This document shows, piece by piece, positions 25,956 to 34,125 of a stretch of 64,000 nt of DNA. Location of the stretch: positions 186,001 through 250,000 of the forward strand of contig NZ_PCPR01000004.1 in assembly GCF_002979775.1 (NCBI RefSeq). The letters run 5' to 3'. The translations under genes were made by a program, and so were the position numbers. Below the pieces are notes generated by a model, which ran no database searches, was not told where the DNA came from, and saw only the letters and a program-made list of their open reading frames with translations. The DNA comes from Arthrobacter sp. MYb23. GTDB lineage: Bacteria; Actinomycetota; Actinomycetes; Actinomycetales; Micrococcaceae. Position 1 is the stretch's first letter, and every line of letters starts with the position of its first letter.

Positions 25956-25977
25956 AATGTTTCCTATAGGAAACATT
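25956..25977. promoter_or_regulatory. Perfect 22-bp palindrome upstream of the second amino-acid permease
   Basis: AATGTTTCCTA (25956-25966) is followed immediately by its exact reverse complement (25967-25977). It lies about 165 bases before the permease ATG and 35 bases after the M18 stop, in A/T-rich DNA. It looks like a dimeric repressor operator. No obvious regulator is adjacent. Confidence 0.6.
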
Positions 25978-26142
25978 GATTGCTTCCTTGGTTACATTTT
26001 GTGCGTTGTCCCTGTTTCTGGATGATCAAACTGTTCGGTTGCATAGGATCGGCCTTCGTGTAGCAGGTTAGCGTGATGTAGTCATGTGGCCCGTGGCACA
26101 CCACCGTGGCCAACCTCAAAACCTAAAGGACGGCGCCGAACC

Positions 26143-27549
26143 ATGCACGCTGACCAACAACTTTCCAAGTCCCTGAAGCCACGACACCTCTCCATGATCG
26201 CCATTGCCGGCGTCATCGGAGCCGGGCTGTTCGTTGGCTCCGGGGCCGCCATCCAGCAGGCCGGTCCGGGCATCCTCGTGGCCTACCTTGCTGCGGGCCT
26301 TGTGGTCATCCTCGTCATGCGCATGCTTGGTGAGATGGCTGCGGCCAATCCTGAGACGGGCTCCTTCTCCACCTATGCAGACAAGGCACTCGGCCGCTGG
26401 GCCGGATTCAGCATCGGCTGGCTCTACGCCTGGTTCTGGATCATCGTCCTTGGCATCGAAGCCACGGCCGGTGCCGCCATCATGCATCGCTGGGTTCCCG
26501 GCGTGGATCAGTGGATCTGGGCACTCGTTCTCATGGTGCTCCTCACGCTGACCAACCTGGGATCCGTGAAGTCCTACGGTGAGTTCGAATTTTGGTTCGC
26601 CTCCATCAAAGTGGCGGCAATCGTCATCTTCCTCCTCGCAGGCATCGTAGCCATCCTCGGCTTCATGCCAGGTGTTTCCGCCCCCGGCGTCGCCAACCTG
26701 CTGGACCAGGGCGGGTTTATGCCAAACGGCCCCGGCGCGGTCCTTGCAGGCATTCTCGTGGTGGTCTTCTCCTTCTTCGGCGCCGAAATCGCCACCATCG
26801 CCGCTGGCGAATCCGAGAACCCTGTGGACGCTGTCAAGAAGGCAGTGAAGTCCACCGTGTGGCGCATCCTGATCTTCTACATCGGCTCCATTGCCATCGT
26901 GGTGACCCTGCTGCCCTGGAACGATGCTTCCGTGGCCAAGAGCCCCTACGTCGCCGTCATCGAGCTCTACGGAATCCCGGGCGCCGGCACCATCATGGAC
27001 ATCGTTGTCCTCACCTCGGTGCTCTCCTGCCTGAACTCGGGCCTTTACACCGCCAGCCGCATGCTCTTCTCGCTGTCGCAGCGCGGCGATGCTCCCCGGG
27101 CATGGATGAAGATCTCCAAGCGCGGCGTTCCGGCTGCGGCAGTACTTGCATCCACCGTGGTGGGATTCCTCACCGTGGGAGCCAACTACATCGCCCCGGA
27201 CACCGTGTTCCTGTTCCTTGTGAACACCTCGGGTGCCATCGCGCTGTTTGTGTGGTTGGTCATTGCCACCTCGCAGTTGATCCTCCGCAAGCGAATGGGG
27301 GCCGCCGCCAAGGATCTTGAGCTCAAAATGTGGCTCTTCCCTTACCTCACGTGGGTCACTATCGGCGCCATCGTGGCACTGATCATCGGTATGGTCGTCA
27401 TCGAATCCACGCGCGAATCGCTGTTCCTGTCGCTGGCTTTGGCCGCCATTGTGGTGGGTATCGGAGTGCTTCGGTACCGCCGAAAGGGCGCTACTCCTTC
27501 AACCCCGGTGCTTGGAGGGGAAGCCGAACGCACCAAGATCGGTTCCTGA
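26143..27549 (+). CDS. Amino-acid permease (AAT family, GABA-permease-like)
   Basis: A 468-residue APC transporter with 12 helices. ATG 26143 after AAAGGACG gives the standard short N-terminus QQLSKSLKPRHLSMIAIAGVIGAGLF. SFFGAEIATIAAGESENPVDAVKKA marks the AAT family, and the ordering and sequence resemble GabP-type transporters. It probably imports GABA or a related amino acid. The gene has its own promoter region with a 22-bp palindrome and ends at a strong hairpin. Confidence 0.88.
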   Translation: MHADQQLSKSLKPRHLSMIAIAGVIGAGLFVGSGAAIQQAGPGILVAYLAAGLVVILVMRMLGEMAAANPETGSFSTYADKALGRWAGFSIGWLYAWFWIIVLGIEATAGAAIMHRWVPGVDQWIWALVLMVLLTLTNLGSVKSYGEFEFWFASIKVAAIVIFLLAGIVAILGFMPGVSAPGVANLLDQGGFMPNGPGAVLAGILVVVFSFFGAEIATIAAGESENPVDAVKKAVKSTVWRILIFYIGSIAIVVTLLPWNDASVAKSPYVAVIELYGIPGAGTIMDIVVLTSVLSCLNSGLYTASRMLFSLSQRGDAPRAWMKISKRGVPAAAVLASTVVGFLTVGANYIAPDTVFLFLVNTSGAIALFVWLVIATSQLILRKRMGAAAKDLELKMWLFPYLTWVTIGAIVALIIGMVVIESTRESLFLSLALAAIVVGIGVLRYRRKGATPSTPVLGGEAERTKIGS

Positions 27550-27585
27550 CCGGCGTCGTTATTTCTGAAAGCGTCGCCATTTCTC

Positions 27586-27640
27586 AAACTGGACAGCCGC
27601 CGTCAATATTCGACGGCGGCTGTCCAGTTTCGCTTTAAGG
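27586..27640 (+). terminator. Terminator after the GABA-type permease
   Basis: A 19-bp perfect stem (27586-27604 with 27612-27630) with a seven-base loop is followed by CGCTTT. It separates the permease from the convergent DUF1345 gene and could act in both directions. Confidence 0.8.
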
Positions 27641-27654
27641 ACACCATTGCTCGG

Positions 27655-28314
27655 CTACTGGGCCAGGCCGATGACCAGGTTGATGGTGACGGCCAAAATG
27701 ACGGTCCCGAACAAGTAGGACAGCAGGCTATGTTTCAGCGCCTCGAGCCGGATGGTGTGATTCCCGAGGTTGGTGTCCGATACTTGGTAGGTCATGCCCA
27801 AACTCGTGGCCAGATAGGCGAAGTCTGTGTACTGCGGAGGGCGGTCCTGGTTGAAGTTGATGCCGCCCACTTCGCCCCCGGCACGGCCGTCCTGGCTGTA
27901 GTAAAGCTCGGCGTAGCGCAGCGTGAAGAGGGTTTGGACCAGCATCCAGGACAGTCCCACGCATGCCAGGGCGAGTGCTGCAGAGGAAAGGCGTGCGCCG
28001 GTTCCTTGCGTATGCGAATCGACGATTACTGCGGCCACAGCCGCAAGGCTGGCCAGGTTGGCGATGAGTATTAGTACGTCCGTGACCCCCCGCGACGGGT
28101 CCTCGGAGGTTGCATGGTGCTGCGTTTCCATAGGATCAAGCCGCGCGATCACCAACCACACCCAGGCCACGTAGACCAAGGCGGCCACGGCCCAGCCGAC
28201 AGCCGGAGCATCCACCCAGTTACCTAAGGCGCCGGTAACGGCGAAGGCCGATGCGCCGGCTAGAACCATGACCACAAAGCGCAGCCGGCTCCGCTTCACC
28301 CTGACGTTGTGCAT
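27655..28314 (-). CDS. DUF1345 family membrane protein
   Basis: A 219-residue protein with four to five membrane helices. The segment DRPPQYTDFAYLATSLGMTYQVSDTNL and the preceding LRYAELYYSQDG are the hallmark of DUF1345 (PF07077), a family of unknown function. Length is normal. It is convergent with the permease and probably transcribed with the small membrane gene upstream (27-base gap). Confidence 0.85.
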   Translation of the reverse strand: MHNVRVKRSRLRFVVMVLAGASAFAVTGALGNWVDAPAVGWAVAALVYVAWVWLVIARLDPMETQHHATSEDPSRGVTDVLILIANLASLAAVAAVIVDSHTQGTGARLSSAALALACVGLSWMLVQTLFTLRYAELYYSQDGRAGGEVGGINFNQDRPPQYTDFAYLATSLGMTYQVSDTNLGNHTIRLEALKHSLLSYLFGTVILAVTINLVIGLAQ

Positions 28315-28340
28315 GAGCTCACCCTAGCCAGTGCGGGATC

Positions 28341-28511
28341 TCAAAAGTCTGTACGGCGTGACGGGTCGGTGGCATCGTGCTCGCTGCGCTTCTTGTCAGC
28401 CTGCAGAATGCCGTCCCGGACGCCCGCGCGGATCACGAAGTACAGGAAATAGAGGGCGATCGCTGAGAAAACAACGGTCAGAACCAAGGTGCTAAGCGGT
28501 GTGGCATCCAT
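28341..28511 (-). CDS. Small single-pass membrane protein
   Basis: A 56-residue protein: a short polar N-terminus, a single hydrophobic helix (LSTLVLTVVFSAIALYFLYFVI) and a charged cytoplasmic tail (GVRDGILQADKKRSEHDATD). The ATG at 28511 is chosen because upstream frame sequence overlaps the tRNA-Leu promoter area and lacks protein character. No family recognised. It precedes the DUF1345 gene on the same strand. Confidence 0.6.
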   Translation of the reverse strand: MDATPLSTLVLTVVFSAIALYFLYFVIRAGVRDGILQADKKRSEHDATDPSRRTDF

Positions 28512-28631
28512 GGCCCCCACCCTAGCGGGAGGCTTCCACCGCAACTGGAATCTACGGATTGCTCCCGGTCGTGTTATTGTCTTTGTCGCTGTCAAGGAGA
28601 AAAACGAAACACTATTTCTCCTGATCACCTT

Positions 28632-28714
28632 GCGCGGGTGGCGGAATGGCAGACGCGCTAGCTTGAGGTGCTAGTCCTCGAAAGGGGGTGGGGGTTCAAG
28701 TCCCCCTCCGCGCA
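28632..28714 (+). tRNA. tRNA-Leu (anticodon GAG)
   Basis: The acceptor GCGCGGG (28632-28638) pairs with TCCGCGC (28707-28713) with A as discriminator; CCA is not encoded. The anticodon stem CTAGC/GCTAG closes the loop TTGAGGT, which reads GAG. A long variable arm, typical of class II tRNAs, and a GGGGG-TTCAAGT-CCCCC T-arm complete it. It is followed at once by a terminator. Confidence 0.95.
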
Positions 28715-28720
28715 CAGAGA

Positions 28721-28754
28721 AACCCCCGGAAGCTGATCTTCCGGGGGTTTTGTC
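28721..28754 (+). terminator. Terminator after tRNA-Leu
   Basis: A perfect 12-bp stem (28721-28732 with 28738-28749), five-base loop, and a short T-rich tail TTTTGT. Confidence 0.85.
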
Positions 28755-28790
28755 GTGCTCGGGCCTGCCTTAGGTCCTCAGTTGCCGGCT

Positions 28791-29129
28791 TCAGCTGCCC
28801 GTGCGCGGCGCAAACATGATGATGCCCACCCCGACGATGCAGATCGCTGCGCCCATCACATCCCAGCGGTCCGGCCGGAAGCCGTCCATGAGCATTCCCC
28901 ACGCCAGGGAACCGGCAATGAACACGCCGCCGTAGGCCGCGAGGACCCGGCCAAAGTGGGCCTCGGGTTGGAATGCTGCGAAGAATCCGTAAATGCCCAG
29001 CGCAATGATGCCGAGCCCTGCCCACCACCAGGCTTTGCCTTCGCGTACGGACTGCCAGATCAGCCAGGCTCCGCCGATCTCTGCGACAGCGGCGAAAACG
29101 AAGAGGACGATTGACTTCAGTACGGTCAT
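28791..29129 (-). CDS. ynfA: YnfA family (UPF0060) membrane protein
   Basis: A 112-residue protein with four membrane helices. It contains [59 protein letters not shown] and the [23 protein letters not shown] end, which are the strongest UPF0060 signatures. YnfA proteins are small multidrug-resistance-like membrane proteins of uncertain substrate. Length matches the family. It converges on the tRNA-Leu terminator and is divergent from the rpsF operon. Confidence 0.93.
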   Translation of the reverse strand: MTVLKSIVLFVFAAVAEIGGAWLIWQSVREGKAWWWAGLGIIALGIYGFFAAFQPEAHFGRVLAAYGGVFIAGSLAWGMLMDGFRPDRWDVMGAAICIVGVGIIMFAPRTGS

Positions 29130-29159
29130 AACCCCAGTATTGCGCGCCGGGGGCCGGGG

Positions 29160-29168
29160 TTATCCACA
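29160..29168 (+). promoter_or_regulatory. DnaA box upstream of the rpsF operon
   Basis: The consensus nonamer TTATCCACA occurs between ynfA and rpsF, about 200 bases before the rpsF start. One box alone could be chance, but an array of the same motif precedes dnaB at 48.4-48.8 kb. Confidence 0.5.
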
Positions 29169-29306
29169 TACGTAACGTGGCGGGTTCCGGCCGGGGATCC
29201 CGCCGAATAGCTTTGAGTGCAGGAGATGCACTAAGATATTGAAGTCTGTGTTACGCCCTCTTGTCGTGTTTTAGGCCGGGGAGCGCCAACGCAGCATCGC
29301 AAATGA

Positions 29307-29351
29307 ACCTCCTGTTACGGAAATACCGTAACCGCTTAGCCCAAAGGAGGT
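29307..29351 (+). promoter_or_regulatory. Putative S6:S18-type autoregulatory leader of rpsF
   Basis: ACCTCCT (29307-29313) is complementary to AGGAGGT (29345-29351), which contains the rpsF Shine-Dalgarno. Inside, GTTACGG (29314-29320) pairs with CCGTAAC (29326-29332), and the 3' side of the internal loop starts CCG (29332-29334). A stem with an asymmetric loop carrying CCG is the known S6:S18 binding motif before rpsF in many bacteria. Binding of the S6:S18 dimer would then hide the ribosome site. Confidence 0.6.
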
Positions 29352-29361
29352 GGGTTCACAT

Positions 29362-29667
29362 ATGCGTCCTTACGAATTGATGGTAATCATCGACCCCGAG
29401 GTCGAAGAGCGTACCGTAGAGTCGTCGCTTCAGAAGTTCCTCAATGTCATCACCACCGATGGTGGAACCATCGAAAAGGTTGATATCTGGGGCCGTCGCC
29501 GTCTGGCGTACGACATCAAGAAGAAGTCCGAAGGTATCTACGCAGTGGTGAACTTCACCGCAGCACCGGCTACCGCCAAGGAACTTGATCGCCAGCTGTC
29601 TCTCAACGAGACGATCATGCGCACCAAGATCATCCGCCCTGAAGACCAGAAGGTCGTTGCTGAGTAA
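29362..29667 (+). CDS. rpsF: 30S ribosomal protein S6
   Basis: A 101-residue S6 protein ([20 protein letters not shown]..., [36 protein letters not shown]). ATG 29362 follows AAAGGAGGTG; a frame-internal GTG four codons earlier is less likely. S6 binds S18 on the 16S rRNA platform of the small subunit. First gene of the rpsF-ssb-rpsR-rplI operon. Confidence 0.98.
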   Translation: MRPYELMVIIDPEVEERTVESSLQKFLNVITTDGGTIEKVDIWGRRRLAYDIKKKSEGIYAVVNFTAAPATAKELDRQLSLNETIMRTKIIRPEDQKVVAE

Positions 29668-29717
29668 TCAGCCCCTTTCAAGTCTTTACCCCGAAGGAAC
29701 GAACAAGGAGGCAGTAG

Positions 29718-30299
29718 ATGGCAGGCGAAACCACTATTACGGTCATCGGTAATCTCACCAATGACCCCGAGCTGCGGTTCACCCCGTCTGGCTCAGCAGT
29801 AGCGAACTTCACCATCGCTTCTACTCCCCGGACCTTTGACCGCCAGTCCAATGAGTGGAAGGACGGGGAAACCCTGTTCCTCCGCGCATCGGTATGGCGT
29901 GAAGCTGCCGAGAACGTGGCCGAGTCCCTCACCAAGGGCATGCGCGTCATCGTTTCCGGCCGTTTGAAGAGCCGTTCTTACGAAACAAAAGAAGGCGAAA
30001 AGCGCACCGTAATCGAGCTTGAGGTCGATGAAATTGGCCCGAGCCTGCGTTACGCAAACGCCAAGGTCAACCGTACCCAGCGCTCCGGCGGTGGCCAGGG
30101 TGGCTTCGGTGGCGGTAACGCCGGTAATTCCGGTGGCTTCGGAGGAGGCGCTCCTGGTGGAAACCAGGGCGGCGGCAACTCCGGTGGAACCTGGGGCGGC
30201 AACCAGCCCGCACAGCAGCAGGATGACCCTTGGGCTACGCCCGGTGTCAGCAATGCTGGCGGCTGGGGCAACGGCCCGGATTCCGAACCTCCCTTCTAA
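29718..30299 (+). CDS. ssb: Single-stranded DNA-binding protein
   Basis: A 193-residue protein. The OB-fold covers residues 1-115 ([60 protein letters not shown]), followed by a Gly/Asn/Gln-rich linker and a C-terminal acidic-type tip ending in SEPPF, here less acidic than the Escherichia DDDIPF but still aromatic-terminated. It coats single-stranded DNA during replication and repair. Situated between rpsF and rpsR as in most bacteria; an AAGGAGG site precedes ATG. Confidence 0.97.
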   Translation: MAGETTITVIGNLTNDPELRFTPSGSAVANFTIASTPRTFDRQSNEWKDGETLFLRASVWREAAENVAESLTKGMRVIVSGRLKSRSYETKEGEKRTVIELEVDEIGPSLRYANAKVNRTQRSGGGQGGFGGGNAGNSGGFGGGAPGGNQGGGNSGGTWGGNQPAQQQDDPWATPGVSNAGGWGNGPDSEPPF

Positions 30300-30427
30300 A
30301 CAAAAAATAAAAGTCCGACGCCGGACACTCACCGGAACTGCCGAAAGGCATCATGGTGACAATCGCCGTCGAACACCACCATCCCGTGGATCAATATCCA
30401 CGGGCTCCATAGATAAGGAGCTCCACG

Positions 30428-30667
30428 ATGGCTAAGGCTGAACTCCGTAAGCCCAAACCAAAGTCCAACCCCTTGAAGGCCGCTGACATCACCGTCATCG
30501 ACTACAAGGACGTAGCATTGCTGCGCAAGTTCATCTCCGACCGCGGAAAGATCCGCGCTCGTCGCGTCACTGGCGTTACCGTTCAGGAACAGCGCAAGAT
30601 CGCCCAGGCAATCAAGAACGCCCGCGAAGTTGCTCTGCTGCCTTACTCCGGCGCTGGCCGCGGCTAA
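30428..30667 (+). CDS. rpsR: 30S ribosomal protein S18
   Basis: A 79-residue S18 with the conserved core [28 protein letters not shown] and [20 protein letters not shown] (Q-x-R-K motif). It contains no Cys cluster, as in the zinc-independent form. ATG follows AAGGAG. Partner of S6, whose gene is the first of this operon. Confidence 0.97.
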   Translation: MAKAELRKPKPKSNPLKAADITVIDYKDVALLRKFISDRGKIRARRVTGVTVQEQRKIAQAIKNAREVALLPYSGAGRG

Positions 30668-30685
30668 GGGAAGGGATTAACTAAC

Positions 30686-31138
30686 ATGGCAAAGCTCATT
30701 CTGACCCACGAAGTAACCGGTCTCGGTGCTGCTGGCGATGTTGTGGAGGTCAAGGACGGTTACGCACGTAACTTCCTGCTGCCCCGCGGCTTCGCTCTGA
30801 CCTGGTCCAAGGGTGGCGAGAAGCAGGTTGAGTCCATCAAGGCTGCCCGCGCCGCTCGTGCGCACGCTTCTGTTGAAGCTGCACAGGCACAGGCCCAGGC
30901 TCTGTCCTCCAAGAAGGTCAAGCTCGAGGTGAAGGCCGGCGAGTCCGGTCGTCTCTTCGGCACCGTCAAGCCTGCTGATGTCGCTGCTGCTGTTGAGGCC
31001 GCTGGCCTCGGCGCCATCGACAAGCGCAACGTTGAACTGCCGAACCACATCAAGTCTGTCGGTTCGTACACGGCTAACGTTCGCCTGCACGAGGATGTTT
31101 CTGCTGTCATCGACCTCGAGGTCGTTGCAAGCAAGTAG
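30686..31138 (+). CDS. rplI: 50S ribosomal protein L9
   Basis: A 150-residue L9 with the two-globule dumbbell form: N-terminal [35 protein letters not shown], a long Ala-rich helix (about residues 45-75) and a C-terminal domain ending [21 protein letters not shown]. It closes the rpsF operon. Note that dnaB, often directly next in actinobacteria, is here 17.8 kb further on. Confidence 0.97.
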   Translation: MAKLILTHEVTGLGAAGDVVEVKDGYARNFLLPRGFALTWSKGGEKQVESIKAARAARAHASVEAAQAQAQALSSKKVKLEVKAGESGRLFGTVKPADVAAAVEAAGLGAIDKRNVELPNHIKSVGSYTANVRLHEDVSAVIDLEVVASK

Positions 31139-31152
31139 TCTCTGACTGCAAG

Positions 31153-31195
31153 AAAGGCCCCCGCTACCGGATTCCGGTGGTGGGGGCCTTTTGCT
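31153..31195 (+). terminator. Terminator of the rpsF-ssb-rpsR-rplI operon
   Basis: AAAGGCCCCC (31153-31162) pairs with GGGGGCCTTT (31182-31191); the stem continues inward through TACCGGA/TCCGGTG with small mismatches. The trailing bases TTGCTTT give a weak U-tract. It stands 15 bases after rplI. Confidence 0.85.
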
Positions 31196-31206
31196 TTCCC
31201 GCAGGA

Positions 31207-31629
31207 TCAGGGAGAGTTGAGCTCCTCCATGACGTGCTTGTACCCAGTACGGATCATCTCGGCCAGAATGTCACGGTCCACGTCGTCGAGTTTGTTGACG
31301 TAGAGGCAAGCGGCCCCGGTCTTGTGTTTACCGAGTTCGGGAAGCAACCGGTCCGCATCCGGGCCGTACGTCAGCCCGTACAGGGCCAGGTTGGCCTTGC
31401 GCGGGGAGAATCCGACGGCGGCTGAGTCACCTTCGCGGCCGGTCTCGTACTTGTAGTGATAGCTGCCGAAGCCAACGATCGTAGGGCCCCACATGACGGC
31501 TTCCTGGCCGGTGATGTCGCGCATCATTTCCAGCAACTCGAAGCCGTCCTCGCGCCGTTTTGGGTGTTCCACCGCGGCCAGGAATTCTTCCACGGAGGTA
31601 TCCGTGGGCTGAGTCTTGTTCTCTGCCAT
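31207..31629 (-). CDS. DUF1801 domain protein
   Basis: A 140-residue protein with EEFLAAVEHPKRREDGFELLEMMRDITG, MWGPTIVGFGSYHYKYETGREG and GFSPRKANLALY, the typical order of DUF1801 (PF08818, YdhG-like) proteins. Start MAENKTQPT at 31629 is chosen because the sequence upstream in the same frame overlaps the divergent PhzF promoter. The function is unknown; some relatives are described as iron-chaperone-like. A second DUF1801 gene lies at 35.7 kb. Confidence 0.85.
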   Translation of the reverse strand: MAENKTQPTDTSVEEFLAAVEHPKRREDGFELLEMMRDITGQEAVMWGPTIVGFGSYHYKYETGREGDSAAVGFSPRKANLALYGLTYGPDADRLLPELGKHKTGAACLYVNKLDDVDRDILAEMIRTGYKHVMEELNSP

Positions 31630-31702
31630 AGGGGTAGTTTCGCAGACGCGTCGCGGGTGCGACAGTAAAAACCGGAGGGCACCCCGGTGATAGCCTTCAG
31701 CA

Positions 31703-32554
31703 GTGACTTCAGAAGCCCTGCGTATCCGCCCGTTCAAGCAAGTGGACGTTTTCTCCGAGGTGCCTTACCTGGGCAACCCGCTCGCCGTCGTCGTGGATGC
31801 CGAAGGCCTCAGTACGGAGACCATGCAGCACTTCGCCAACTGGACGAACCTCTCTGAGACGACGTTCCTGCTCCCGCCCACACATCCCCAAGCGGACTAC
31901 AAGGTGCGGATCTTCACGGGCAGCGAGGAGTTCCCTTTCGCGGGCCACCCCACGCTTGGTTCGGCCCATACGTGGCTGCAAGCCGGGGGAGTGCCCAAGG
32001 TGGACGGTGTGCTGGTTCAGGAATGCGGCGCGGGTTTGGTGAGGGTCAAGCACGACGCCGGTCGCTTGGCTTTCGCTGCACCACCGTTGACCCGCTTCGG
32101 TCCGGTGGATGACAATACCCGGGCGCAGCTCGCTGCCGGCCTGCAACTGCCCGAGGATGCCCTGCTGGACGCGTCATGGCTGGTCAACGGCCCCACATGG
32201 ATCGGCGTGCTGCTTGGCTCAGCGGAGCAGGTCTTGGCCGTGGAGCCGGATCTCCCTGCCATGGGTGACCTGAAGGTCGGGATCATTGGCCCGCATAAGC
32301 CAGGTGCCGCCGTCGACTTTGAAGTCCGCACCTTCATCCCGGGCGACGCCATGGTGGAGGACCCGGTGACAGGAAGTTTCAATGCCGGTGCGGCCCAGTG
32401 GCTGATCGGCAGTGGGCGGGCTCCCGATGAGTACGTGGCCGCCCAAGGCACTGTCCTGGGCAGGGCTGGCCGTATTCACGTCAAGGCGGAGGATGGCGAA
32501 ATCTGGGTGGGCGGCGCCTCAGCCACGTGCATCGAAGGCACAGTGCTGCTCTAA
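31703..32554 (+). CDS. PhzF-family isomerase-like protein
   Basis: A 283-residue protein of the PhzF/DapF-like fold. The N-terminus reads RPFKQVDVFSEVPYLGNPLAVVVDAEGLS, with the catalytic Glu in NLSETTFLLPP and RIFTGSEEFPFAGHPTLGSAH for the first half; the second has EDPVTGSFNAGAAQWLIG. The family mostly isomerises small acids; most members are not in phenazine clusters and neither is this one. The GTG start has no strong ribosome site. It converges on the membrane gene with a seven-base gap. Confidence 0.9.
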   Translation: MTSEALRIRPFKQVDVFSEVPYLGNPLAVVVDAEGLSTETMQHFANWTNLSETTFLLPPTHPQADYKVRIFTGSEEFPFAGHPTLGSAHTWLQAGGVPKVDGVLVQECGAGLVRVKHDAGRLAFAAPPLTRFGPVDDNTRAQLAAGLQLPEDALLDASWLVNGPTWIGVLLGSAEQVLAVEPDLPAMGDLKVGIIGPHKPGAAVDFEVRTFIPGDAMVEDPVTGSFNAGAAQWLIGSGRAPDEYVAAQGTVLGRAGRIHVKAEDGEIWVGGASATCIEGTVLL

Positions 32555-32561
32555 GCGCTGG

Positions 32562-34124
32562 CTAGGAGCGCTTGGGGCGCGTGAGGACAACCAGCAGGAA
32601 GATGCCGGCACTGAAGGCCCCTTGGACAGCAACAACGGACAGCGGCACGAAGCCAAGGTACAGCGCCACCAGCAGGGGAACCGTGGCCAGGATGGTCACG
32701 TCCAGCCCGCGCATGAGGGAGCCGAGTTGGGCCCTCGGAACCGGACCGAACGGGGTTTCAACCGGTGGCGCAGTCCAGTCCGGCGGGGTCCTTGTGGCCG
32801 CGCGGAGAGTCCCGGCACCCATGCCGACCCCGGCGAGGGCGCCAACGCCTATCAAGGCAGGGTTCGCCGCTCCGAGCAGCACCAGCAGACTGGACAACGC
32901 GGCCATCCACACGGACATCGCCACGCACGGCATCAATGTCCGGCTGGTCCGCACAAGCGCCTGATGCAGTGGAAGCATCGCGTCGAGCTCGGGGACCAAC
33001 GCCGTCCTGCGGGCCACGCTGCCCAGGCCGGAAGCCGTGGCACACCCGGCGATCACGATGACTGCCAATTGGGCGAACTCAGGCAGGCCACCTTCCACGA
33101 GCAGTATGGTGATGCAGGCGGCGAGCCACAGAATCGGCGGTGTCACTGGGGGATTGAGCCTGAGGAAGGCCACCACGTCAGCGCGGATCAGCGCCCTCAG
33201 TGGCCCCTGGGCAGGGCGGCCGTAGTAGCGGGCTGCCCTGCCGCCGTCGACCCTTTTGCGGGTGCCGCCAAGCGCTCGAAGCACCTCGTTGGAGTCCATC
33301 ATGAACAGGGAAGCTCCGGCGTGCCCGGCAACGGCGCCGCCGCGTACCAGTTCGTCGCCGCGCACCTGACCGGCGCGTGGCACCACTACGGCAAGGAGCC
33401 CGACGGCGGCAACGGCCACCAGCGCTGTGGGCCACCCGGAGGATGTCAGCGCCGGAAGGACGGCGCACGCAAGAAGTACGGCCGCCGCAATCGTCCTGCC
33501 AAGCCGGGGACCCAGAAGACGCGGGCCCAGAAGACGCGGGCCAATGAAAGCAAGCTGCTGCAGGGCCGCCAGAATCACCGCAATGGCAGCTGCCAGGCCG
33601 AAGGTGAGCGACGCAAGAACGTGATCGAGCGGAGCGCGGCCAACGGCGGTCACCATGCTGAAGGGCAGGTAGACAACGGCTGCACCGGCTCCAGTGAGCG
33701 CCACTTTGCGAAGGAAGGGCGGCAGGACCATGGGCCGGCGGTCGACAGGAAGCGTCAGCCACCAACTGCTCTCGGCTCCGTTCACGGACATCGGTCCCAG
33801 CTTCCTTGCAAGGTTGCTGATGACCAGGAGGGCCGCGAAGGTCACGGCGGTCCACAACACGGGTTCCGGCAGGACGAGCCATTGCTCTCCAATGATGCTG
33901 CCGGTGGTGGAGGCGCGGTGTGCGATTTCGTTTCGGAGGGCCAACACGAACGAGGCCGCAATGGTCAAGGAAACACCTATGCCGAGTCCCCAACTGTAAA
34001 CGTCAACGAAGCGGGTTCCCCATGAGATCCGGCTGCGCTTGTAGTGTCTGGTGGATCGGCGGGTGAACCGGACAATCTCAGCGGCCAGCTCCCGGTGCCG
34101 GGGCGAACGGTCAAGGGCAAGCAT
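32562..34124 (-). CDS. Large membrane protein (DUF6297-like), probable ABC permease-like partner
   Basis: A 520-residue protein with about 12 hydrophobic stretches. It lies one base after the ABC ATPase, so it is likely its membrane component. No standard permease signature is visible; I match it to DUF6297 by general character, with moderate confidence. The ATG used is 34124 (MLALDRSPRH). A short in-frame tandem repeat encodes GPRLL-type units in the middle. The substrate is unknown. Confidence 0.75.
   Translation of the reverse strand: MLALDRSPRHRELAAEIVRFTRRSTRHYKRSRISWGTRFVDVYSWGLGIGVSLTIAASFVLALRNEIAHRASTTGSIIGEQWLVLPEPVLWTAVTFAALLVISNLARKLGPMSVNGAESSWWLTLPVDRRPMVLPPFLRKVALTGAGAAVVYLPFSMVTAVGRAPLDHVLASLTFGLAAAIAVILAALQQLAFIGPRLLGPRLLGPRLGRTIAAAVLLACAVLPALTSSGWPTALVAVAAVGLLAVVVPRAGQVRGDELVRGGAVAGHAGASLFMMDSNEVLRALGGTRKRVDGGRAARYYGRPAQGPLRALIRADVVAFLRLNPPVTPPILWLAACITILLVEGGLPEFAQLAVIVIAGCATASGLGSVARRTALVPELDAMLPLHQALVRTSRTLMPCVAMSVWMAALSSLLVLLGAANPALIGVGALAGVGMGAGTLRAATRTPPDWTAPPVETPFGPVPRAQLGSLMRGLDVTILATVPLLVALYLGFVPLSVVAVQGAFSAGIFLLVVLTRPKRS
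33513..33545. repeat. Short 15-base tandem repeat inside the membrane gene
   Basis: A unit of about AGAAGACGCGGGCCC is repeated about twice, giving the protein repeats LLGPRLLGPRLLGPRL on the minus strand. The repeat length is a multiple of three, so the frame is kept and copy number could vary without loss of function. Confidence 0.7.
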
Positions 34125-34125
34125 G

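Noticed and set aside
29200..29260. A promoter for rpsF with TTGAGT and TAAGAT
   Set aside because: The two hexamers are only 13 bases apart, too close for a standard sigma-70 promoter.
32412..34025. Long open frame of about 540 codons on the plus strand opposite the large membrane gene
   Set aside because: It is antisense to a gene with clear membrane helices and an ABC partner, has no recognisable domain, and its length follows from high GC content.
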